Part shown: positions 6,795 through 11,935 of the stretch, piece after piece
Position numbering within the stretch: the first letter of the stretch is position 1
Layout of the letters: the number at the start of each line of letters is the position of its first letter
Source: an uncultured Collinsella sp.
GTDB taxonomy: Bacteria; Actinomycetota; Coriobacteriia; Coriobacteriales; Coriobacteriaceae
Length of the DNA: 11,935 nt
Direction: 5' to 3'
Assembly: GCA_900552995.1 (NCBI GenBank)
Contig: USBX01000016.1
Location: forward strand, 1 to 11,935
Notes under the pieces: generated by a model
Told to the model about the DNA's origin: nothing
The model's input: only the letters and a program-made list of their open reading frames with translations
The model's database searches: none
Position numbers and translations under genes: made by a program

Positions 6795-6831
6795 AACCTG
6801 CCAAAATAAACCTGTCCCTTTTTGGCAGGTT
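6795..6831 (-). terminator. Terminator hairpin overlapping the aguR stop codon
   Basis: A perfect 12-bp stem pairs 6795-6806 with 6820-6831. Read on the minus strand it begins at the TAA stop of aguR and ends in GGCAGGTTTTATC, giving a short T-run. The stem overlaps the stop codon, so a ribosome finishing translation would cover part of it; the hairpin at 6736-6777 may be a backup. Confidence 0.6.
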
Positions 6832-7795
6832 ATCGCTTCCAAAAGTGGAGGATGAGCGTCGTGCGGTTTTGCTGTTCGGTTTTGACCAGGATGTTGTGGA
6901 TGTGGGTCTTGACGGTGCCCACGGCAAGGAATAGCTCGTCAGCGATCTCTTGGTTCGATTTGCCCAGTACGACCAGACGCATAACTTCGGTCTCACGGTT
7001 GGAGAGCTTGTAGGCGTTGCGATAGAAGGGCATCTGCTCTTCGATGTGTCGATCAAGATCGCTGACGTTCTTTTCCTCGGGCGCCTCCTGCATGCGGATT
7101 GAAAGCACGTGGTAGGAGTAGATAATCAGCAGAATCGCAAAGTAGCACGCAAAGACGTTTTCGCTAAAGTTGCGCTCGGACAGATATAGTTGCAGCCAAG
7201 AGGGCGCCAGACTCATGGGGACAATCAGAATGTTGTAGAAATCCTCGGCAACGATGCAACCGACCAGAATAGCGCCGATAATCAGGTGCTTTCGTTGGTT
7301 GTTAACGCGTGCCTTCAGCTCGACTTGTGTGCTCTTGCGTGCCGTCCAAAAGATATATAGTCCCACGAAAACAAGGAATACCTGACGCATCGTGTAGTAG
7401 AGCCATTGATGAATGGGGCCGTAGGGGACAGCGACGATAATCAGCAGCTCGCTCAGCAAGAACGTTGCGACGGGAATGACAAACTGCTTTTTTGAATGCT
7501 TGTCGAGCAAATCCATGGCAATGAGCCAAATAAAAGCCTGCGAAGCGGTCGCCACAAAGGTCCGCAAAACAGGCATGGTAATTGAGTAATAGTCGCTGGC
7601 CGGAAAACTCTGGTTTTGCAGCGTGTATTCAAAAAAGAAAATCTCGGTCATCTCGATGGCATAGCAGATAAATACGCCGCTGCCATAGATAAAGAAGCGT
7701 CGACGAGATGAGGCATAGGCGGCAAGCGAGAGCACCGCCGTCACAATACAGATCACGAGTATCGCTAGGGTATAGAAGAACATCAGGGTGTTCAT
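6830..7795 (-). CDS. aguR: Membrane-bound LuxR-type regulator of the agmatine deiminase operon
   Basis: A 321-residue protein with seven hydrophobic segments at about 4-27, 34-55, 77-97, 105-124, 134-151, 170-190 and 212-232, followed by a LuxR/GerE helix-turn-helix at about 262-321 (LSNRETEVMRLVVLGKSNQEIA, recognition helix in VGTVKTHIHNIL). It has no receiver or kinase domain, so it is a one-component membrane sensor-regulator. AguR of streptococci and Lactococcus is such a transmembrane LuxR-type activator responding to agmatine. The symbol rests on that architecture plus divergent placement next to ptcA. Many Coriobacteriia carry unrelated membrane LuxR proteins, so the specific ligand is an inference. 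The ribosome binding site is weak (GGTGA close to the ATG). The DNA-binding domain must reach the operators while tethered to the membrane. Confidence 0.85.
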   Translation of the reverse strand: MNTLMFFYTLAILVICIVTAVLSLAAYASSRRRFFIYGSGVFICYAIEMTEIFFFEYTLQNQSFPASDYYSITMPVLRTFVATASQAFIWLIAMDLLDKHSKKQFVIPVATFLLSELLIIVAVPYGPIHQWLYYTMRQVFLVFVGLYIFWTARKSTQVELKARVNNQRKHLIIGAILVGCIVAEDFYNILIVPMSLAPSWLQLYLSERNFSENVFACYFAILLIIYSYHVLSIRMQEAPEEKNVSDLDRHIEEQMPFYRNAYKLSNRETEVMRLVVLGKSNQEIADELFLAVGTVKTHIHNILVKTEQQNRTTLILHFWKR

Positions 7796-7834
7796 CTGTC
7801 ACCGTCCCATCTCATTTATTCTATGGCCGAGCCC

Positions 7835-7864
7835 TGTATACCTTGTGGGATATAGACGTCTCAA
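7835..7864 (-). promoter_or_regulatory. Candidate aguR promoter
   Basis: On the minus strand TTGAGA (7859-7864) and TATACA (7835-7840) are separated by 18 bases, giving a predicted leader of about 33 bases before the aguR ATG. Confidence 0.4.
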
Positions 7865-7912
7865 CCCTTCGTTTCATTGCGGATTAGGCGCCGAGATACA
7901 GCATAGCCGTAT

Positions 7913-8002
7913 ACCGTTCGCGGTTCTAGATGGTAAACCCCCTGTAAACTCTTGACCTGCGGGTTTATATAGGTTTAGAGGGGGTGTAACTCCGTGAACG
8001 GT
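7913..8002. promoter_or_regulatory. Nested dyads between aguR and ptcA, candidate operator
   Basis: Outer arms ACCGTTCGCGG (7913-7923) and CCGTGAACGGT (7992-8002) are reverse complements with one mismatch. Inner arms 7934-7949 and 7973-7988 match at 14 of 16. The loop holds CTTGACC and TTTATATAGG. The dyads lie between the divergent promoters, which is the expected place for an AguR operator. They could equally fold as an RNA hairpin if transcribed. Confidence 0.55.
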
Positions 8003-8021
8003 CTTTAATCCCGAATAAACT
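7994..8021 (+). promoter_or_regulatory. Candidate ptcA operon promoter, activator-dependent type
   Basis: GTGAAC (7994-7999) and TAAACT (8016-8021) are 16 bases apart. The -35 is poor and lies inside the right arm of the outer dyad, as expected for a promoter that needs an activator bound there. TTGACC at 7952-7957 is a better -35 but has no good -10 partner. This is a tentative call. Confidence 0.3.
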
Positions 8022-8049
8022 AGGTAAAAATTGCATACGGGTGAATGAT

Positions 8050-8107
8050 GGTCTTGTCAACACGAGGCGTGATGTACGAGCGCCTCATAGTAATAGTCGG
8101 CAAGACC
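8050..8107 (+). promoter_or_regulatory. Leader hairpins upstream of ptcA
   Basis: GGTCTTG (8050-8056) pairs with CAAGACC (8101-8107), and inside it GAGGCG (8064-8069) pairs with CGCCTC (8081-8086). The outer stem ends 7 bases before the ribosome binding site (AAGGAAA, 8114-8120). It may set translation level or mRNA stability. Confidence 0.4.
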
Positions 8108-8125
8108 GGCGGAAAGGAAATCGAC

Positions 8126-9199
8126 ATGGCACTGCCTAAGGATTTCATCGACACCAACGACTTCACCAAAGAGCAGATCCTGGCTATCGAGGATCTTGGC
8201 CTGGCAATGAAGAAGGCCATCAAGGTTGACGGTTATTATCCGCACCTGCTCCGCAACAAGAGCCTTGGCATGATCTTCCAGCAGGTCTCCACCCGCACCC
8301 GTCTTTCCTTCGAGACCGCTATGTGCGACCTCGGCGGCCACGCTCAGTTCTATGGCCCTGGCACCATTCAGCTCGGTGGTCACGAGTCCCTGGGCGACAC
8401 CGCTCGCGTCATGGGCGACCTGCTCGACATCATGATGGCTCGCGTTGACCGTCACAAGGACGTCGTCGGCCTCGCCGAGGGCTCCGCTGTGCCCGTCATC
8501 AACGGCATGTCCGAGTTCAACCACCCCACGCAGGAGATGGGCGACCTCATGACCATGCTCGAGAACCTCCCCGAGGGCAAGAAGATCGAGGACTGCACCC
8601 TGGCCTTCATCGGCGACGCCACCCAGGTCTGCGTCTCCCTCATGTTCATCGCCTCCAAGGTCGGCATGAAGTTTGTCCAGTTTGGACCTAAGGGCCACCA
8701 GATCCCCGACGGCGGCCTGCACGTCGGCACCGTCGAGGAGCGCGCCGAGTTCGGCAAGCAGATGATGGCCATCGCCGAGGAGAACTGCAAAGTCTCCGGC
8801 GGCTCGGTCGTCATCTCCGACGACATCGAGTGCATCAAGGGCGCTGACTTCATCTACACCGACGTGTGGTATGGCCTGTACGACGAGGAGGTCTCGGGCG
8901 AGAACTACATGGACGTGTTCTATCCCAAGTATCAGGTCACCATGGACATGATGAACTTCGCCGGCGCAGGCTCCAAGTTCATGCACTGCCTGCCGGCCAC
9001 CCGCAACGAGGAGGTCGTCGACGAGGTTATGGACGATCCCGAGCGCTCCCTGTGCTGGGTCGAGGCCGAGAACCGCAAACACTCCATCCGTGCTCTCCTT
9101 GCCGCCCTGGGCAAGCGCACCCCGCTCAACGACGAGGGTGTCGAGTACTCCGCCAAGGCTGAGCTCCACGCCGCTCTCGAGGCTCTCGAGCAGCTCTAA
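8126..9199 (+). CDS. ptcA: Putrescine carbamoyltransferase
   Basis: This 357-residue enzyme (also called AguB) carries out phosphorolysis of N-carbamoylputrescine to putrescine and carbamoyl phosphate in the cytosol. It has the carbamoyltransferase signatures STRTR (55-59, carbamoyl-phosphate site), HPTQ (133-136) and HCLP (287-290). Long stretches follow the putrescine-specific branch rather than ornithine carbamoyltransferase: LLRNKSLGMIFQQ, GPGTIQLGGHE, YTDVWYGLYDEE and VFYPKYQV. The C-terminal helix after about 335 fits the extra helix known in PtcA trimers. I chose the ATG at 8126 because AAGGAAA lies 5 bases upstream and the family starts here. An in-frame ATG at 8045 would add 27 residues that match nothing and would run through the leader hairpins. 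It is the first gene of the AgDI operon. Confidence 0.95.
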   Translation: MALPKDFIDTNDFTKEQILAIEDLGLAMKKAIKVDGYYPHLLRNKSLGMIFQQVSTRTRLSFETAMCDLGGHAQFYGPGTIQLGGHESLGDTARVMGDLLDIMMARVDRHKDVVGLAEGSAVPVINGMSEFNHPTQEMGDLMTMLENLPEGKKIEDCTLAFIGDATQVCVSLMFIASKVGMKFVQFGPKGHQIPDGGLHVGTVEERAEFGKQMMAIAEENCKVSGGSVVISDDIECIKGADFIYTDVWYGLYDEEVSGENYMDVFYPKYQVTMDMMNFAGAGSKFMHCLPATRNEEVVDEVMDDPERSLCWVEAENRKHSIRALLAALGKRTPLNDEGVEYSAKAELHAALEALEQL

Positions 9200-9301
9200 G
9201 CCTCAAGGCTTCTAAAAGCACGTTTGCGGGCGGCGGATGCTCGTCTCCTGTCGCCCGCTCACCGAGGCCCAAGCAATTGCCTTAATACCTTAGGGCCTCG
9301 G
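9198..9301 (+). promoter_or_regulatory. Hairpin-rich spacer between ptcA and aguD
   Basis: Three stems follow one another: AAGCC/GGCTT (9198-9202/9207-9211, overlapping the ptcA stop), GCGGGCG/CGCCCGC (9226-9232/9252-9258) and CCGAGGCCC/GGGCCTCGG (9262-9270/9293-9301). None has a proper T-tract, so they look more like processing or stability structures inside an operon than full terminators. Confidence 0.5.
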
Positions 9302-9332
9302 ATCTGTCCAAGACTGAGCGAAGGAGCTCATC

Positions 9333-10772
9333 ATGAGCGACGGAAAGAAAAAGCTTTCCTTCTTGACGGTCATTTCGACCATCATCTGCGTCGTCTTCGT
9401 TTGCGAGGCTGCCGCTCCTGCTGCTGCCATTGGCAACCAGCAGTTCTTCTGGTGGATCTTCCTGATCCTGACCTTCCTGCTTCCCTACGGCATGGTTGTC
9501 GCCGAGCTCGGTACCACCTATGACGGCGAGGGCGGCATTTACGACTGGGTACGCGATGGCCTGGGCGACAAATGGGGCGCCCGCATCTCGTACTACTACT
9601 GGGTCAACTACCCGCTGTGGATCGCCTCGCTGGCTACCATGTTCCCCGACATTTTGGGCATGGTCTTTGGCGTCGAGTTCAACTTGATCGCCAAGATGGG
9701 TATCGATCTTGCCTTTGTGTGGATCGTCTACCTCATGGGCCGCTCCAAGGCGGCCGACTCCGAGTGGGTCCTTAACGGTGGCGCCATCATCAAGGTCGCC
9801 GTCGCCGTTATCGTTGGCGCTTTGGGCATTTGGTATGCCATGGAGAACGGTTTTGCGAACGACATGTCCGCTGCCACCTTCCTGCCCGAGCTCACCAACA
9901 CCAACGCTCTCGGCTACCTGTCGATCATCATCTTTAACTTCATGGGCTTCGAGGTCATCTGCACCATGACCGACGACATGGCCGATCCCGCTCGCGATAT
10001 CCCCAAGGCTATCATCGTCGGTGGCCTGTCCATCGCCGTGATCTACCTGTTCGCTGGCTTTGGCATCGGCGCCGCCGTGCCGGCCGACTCCATCGATCCC
10101 GACTACGGCATGATCGTCGCAGTCCAGACCATGGTGGGCGACTCCATGATCTTTAAGGTCATCTGCATCGCCTTCCTGATCACCCTGTTCGCCAACATGG
10201 CCGCTTGGTCCTTCGGCGTTAACTCCGTTGCTCGCTACGCTGCCGAGCACGGCAACATGCCCAAGGTCTTCGCCTCGATGATCTCGGATGGCGACATGCC
10301 CAACGGCGCCAACCTGGTCAACGCTGTCGTTGCCTCCCTGGTGCTGTGCCTGCAGCTCGTTCCCATCGACGCCATCTCCAACGGTGTCTTCTGGATGCTC
10401 TTTGGCACCTCTGTCGTCTTCCTGCTGTTGACCTACATCCCGATGTTCCCGGCGTTCCTCAACCTTCGTAAGAACGACCCCAACCGTGAGCGCATCTTCA
10501 CGTTCCCGTTTAAGGGCGCCATGATGAAGGTCATGCTGGCCATCCCTTGCATCGAGCTGATCCTGGCCATCGTTGCAACGCTGGTGCCGTTCTCTGCCGC
10601 CGAGATTGGCGACAAGCTCCCGATGATCGTTATCTTCATCGTGCTTCTGCTCATCGGCGAGGTTGTCCGCGTCGTCAGCGCCAAGGGCCGCGAGACCGAG
10701 TACAAGGGCCTCACTCCCGAGCTGGCAGCTCAGCGTCTCGCTGAGGAGGCCGCCGAGGCCGAGGAGAACTAG
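9333..10772 (+). CDS. aguD: Agmatine/putrescine antiporter, APC superfamily
   Basis: A 479-residue polytopic membrane protein of the amino acid-polyamine-organocation superfamily, with about 12 hydrophobic segments. The N-terminal part (EAAAPAAAIGNQQFFWW, then ELGTTYDGEGGIYDWV) matches what is known of AguD-type exchangers. The segment NFMGFEVICTMTDDMADPARDIPKAI (about 202-227) is the conserved APC region around helix 6. The C-terminal tail after about 450 is charged and cytosolic. Its role would be to swap external agmatine for internal putrescine, feeding the pathway without spending energy. It starts with AAGGAG 6 bases before the ATG. The specific substrate is inferred from its position between ptcA and aguA, since APC proteins cannot be assigned from sequence alone. 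Confidence 0.88.
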   Translation: MSDGKKKLSFLTVISTIICVVFVCEAAAPAAAIGNQQFFWWIFLILTFLLPYGMVVAELGTTYDGEGGIYDWVRDGLGDKWGARISYYYWVNYPLWIASLATMFPDILGMVFGVEFNLIAKMGIDLAFVWIVYLMGRSKAADSEWVLNGGAIIKVAVAVIVGALGIWYAMENGFANDMSAATFLPELTNTNALGYLSIIIFNFMGFEVICTMTDDMADPARDIPKAIIVGGLSIAVIYLFAGFGIGAAVPADSIDPDYGMIVAVQTMVGDSMIFKVICIAFLITLFANMAAWSFGVNSVARYAAEHGNMPKVFASMISDGDMPNGANLVNAVVASLVLCLQLVPIDAISNGVFWMLFGTSVVFLLLTYIPMFPAFLNLRKNDPNRERIFTFPFKGAMMKVMLAIPCIELILAIVATLVPFSAAEIGDKLPMIVIFIVLLLIGEVVRVVSAKGRETEYKGLTPELAAQRLAEEAAEAEEN

Positions 10773-11060
10773 AGCACCCGGTTCTGGGGCTCCAACCCTC
10801 ATCATCTTCTAACCATTCCCCCGGGGTGGGTGTGAGCGATAGCTCCGGTAACCACCGCCCGCCCCAACCTCTCTCTTTCGTATCCTTCGTGCGTTTTGTC
10901 TCCGCGCACTTGGCTACGTCGCCGCTCGCCGGTGCGGCACCGTGAAAATCGGCACCGGGCGCCCCGACCTTTGCCGGGGAACGGGCGCCTACCATCTCTT
11001 GGTTTTAGGCTGCGGGTAATCCGCCCGCGGCAAACGATCGTTCGATTTGGAGGAAATCTT
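10773..11060 (+). promoter_or_regulatory. Long structured leader before aguA
   Basis: This 288-base non-coding gap is unusually long for neighbours in one pathway. It contains small stems: CGGTG/CACCG (10930-10934/10938-10942), CCCCG/CGGGG (10962-10966/10975-10979) and GCGGG/CCCGC (11012-11016/11024-11028). A perfect 10-base palindrome, AACGATCGTT, is at 11033-11042. A frame continuous with aguA extends upstream to 10896, but its Arg/Pro-rich peptide matches no family. I see no confident promoter or T-tract terminator. It could hold an internal promoter, an attenuator or an RNA processing site. Confidence 0.35.
11049..11054 (+). promoter_or_regulatory. Ribosome binding site deciding the aguA start
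   Basis: GGAGGA ends 6 bases before the ATG at 11061. It rules against the longer upstream frame that opens at 10896. Confidence 0.75.
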
Positions 11061-11900
11061 ATGCGTACGATCACCGAGTCCGAGTCCACCCCCAAGGCCG
11101 ACGGCTTCTTTATGCCCGCCGAGTTCGCCCCGCAGGATCGCGTGTGGATGGGCTGGCCCCACCGCACCGACACCTGGGCCCACGGCGCCAAGCCGGCTCA
11201 GAAGCAGTATGCCGCCATCGCTCGCGCCATCGCCGAGTTCACCCCGGTCACCATGTGCGCCAACCAGGCTGACTACGCCAACTGCAAGGCCGTCTTCGAA
11301 GAGGACGAGAACGTCACCGTTATCGAGATGACCACCGACGACGCTTGGTTCCGCGACACTGCCGCCACCTACGTCATCAACGGCAAGGGCGAGAAGCGTG
11401 CCAACCACTGGCACTTCAACGCCTACGGCGGTCTCGTCGATGGCCTCTATTTCCCGTGGGACAAGGACGAGCAGATCGCCCTTAAGATGGCCGAGCTCTC
11501 CGGCTGCCGTCGCTATCGTCCCGATGACATGATCCTCGAGGGCGGCTCCATCACCGTCGACGGCGAGGGCACCCTTGTCGTGACCGACCAGTGCCTGCTT
11601 TCCCCGGGCCGCACCTGCTCTGCGGTTCTGGAGGAGGAAGAGGATCCCGAGTCCATCTGGCCCAAGTTCAAGAAGAAGTTTGAGCCCTGGAGCGAGGAGC
11701 TTCGCGCCTATATGGACGAGCACCTCAAGGATTACCTGGGCGTCGAGAAGGTCATCTGGGTCAAGGAGGGCATCGACCCCGAGGAGACCAACGGTCATAT
11801 CGACGACGTTGCCACGTTCATCGCTCCGGGCGTCATGGCCTGCATCTGGACCGACGATCCCGAGTATCCGTTCTACGAGCAGTGCCACGCTGCATACGAG
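11061..11900 (+). CDS. aguA: Agmatine deiminase, 3' end missing at contig edge
   Basis: The first 280 residues of agmatine deiminase, which hydrolyses agmatine to N-carbamoylputrescine and ammonia in the cytosol. Family signatures are FFMPAEFAPQDRVWMGWP (16-33), the substrate-site segment DDAWFRD (93-99), FNAYGGLVDGLYFPWDKD (119-136), LEGGSI (159-164) and the catalytic-His segment TNGHIDD (243-249). The full protein is about 370 residues, so roughly 90 are missing, including the C-terminal catalytic cysteine. This is not a biological truncation: the next seven codons, including the apparent TGA stop at 11919-11921, are sequencing adapter. The start has GGAGGA 6 bases upstream. Between SPGR (181-184) and YLGVEKVIW (225-233) there is an acidic/charged segment longer than I recall for the family. 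Confidence 0.93.
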
Positions 11901-11935
11901 CTGTCTCTTACACACATCTGACGCTGCCGACGATA
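11901..11935. other. Nextera transposase adapter sequence (not genomic)
   Basis: Bases 11901-11919 match the 19-base Tn5 mosaic end CTGTCTCTTATACACATCT with a single change (C at 11911 for T). They are followed directly by GACGCTGCCGACGA, the rest of the Nextera read adapter, and then TA, which would be the start of an index. It is an untrimmed library artefact and marks the real contig end at about 11900. Confidence 0.95.

Noticed and set aside
8045..8125. Upstream in-frame start for ptcA
   Set aside because: The added 27 residues match nothing in the family and overlap the leader hairpins; the ATG at 8126 has its own ribosome binding site.
9282..10805. 507-residue minus-strand frame opposite aguD, and similar long frames opposite ptcA and aguA
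   Set aside because: These are mirror frames produced by the strong GC-rich third-position codon bias; their His/Asp/Gly/Val-rich peptides show no domain, and the plus-strand genes are clear.
10896..11060. Upstream extension of aguA by 55 residues
   Set aside because: Arg/Pro-rich, not conserved-looking, and a strong GGAGGA site sits just before the ATG at 11061 where the family begins.
10773..11060. tRNA or riboswitch in the aguD-aguA gap
   Set aside because: Stems are short and irregular; no cloverleaf or recognised aptamer core could be drawn.
11919..11921. TGA as a natural or premature stop of agmatine deiminase
   Set aside because: It lies inside sequencing adapter, so it carries no biological information.

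Overview
The window looks like chromosomal DNA of a moderately GC-rich, Gram-positive actinobacterium. The best fit is the Coriobacteriia, probably a gut Collinsella relative. This rests on gene content, codon style and the repeat-rich intergenic DNA, and was not checked by alignment. The right end is a true contig end: the last 35 bases are Nextera sequencing adapter (one mismatch in 33 bases), not genome.

Layout. 1-281: non-coding and repeat-rich, with a long palindrome wrapped around a terminator-like hairpin and two diverged direct repeats. 282-2135 (minus): a small hypothetical ORF, then an AraC-family regulator, then a HAD phosphatase close behind it. 2136-2388: no convincing gene. 2389-3375 (minus): one continuous reading frame that joins a MutT/NUDIX nucleotide-pool hydrolase to a Vsr mismatch endonuclease. 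3524-6500 (plus): a two-gene ABC transporter of the BceAB (antimicrobial peptide sensing and detoxification) type, with overlapping genes. 6501-6829: three strong hairpins plus a second long palindromic element. 6830-7795 (minus): a seven-helix membrane protein with a C-terminal LuxR DNA-binding domain, read as AguR. 8126-11900 (plus): putrescine carbamoyltransferase, agmatine/putrescine antiporter and the first three quarters of agmatine deiminase.

How the genes work together. The right half is an agmatine deiminase (AgDI) system. The antiporter brings in agmatine and exports putrescine. AguA converts agmatine to N-carbamoylputrescine and ammonia. PtcA phosphorolyses that to putrescine and carbamoyl phosphate. 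A carbamate kinase (AguC), which should lie beyond the contig end, would then make ATP. The order ptcA-aguD-aguA, with a divergent membrane-bound LuxR regulator, matches the organisation known in streptococci, enterococci and lactococci. The intergenic DNA between regulator and operon carries nested dyads that are good operator candidates.

The points most worth a second look are the MutT-Vsr fusion, the adapter-derived false C-terminus of AguA, the operator-like dyads at 7913-8002, and the two long palindromic intergenic elements.
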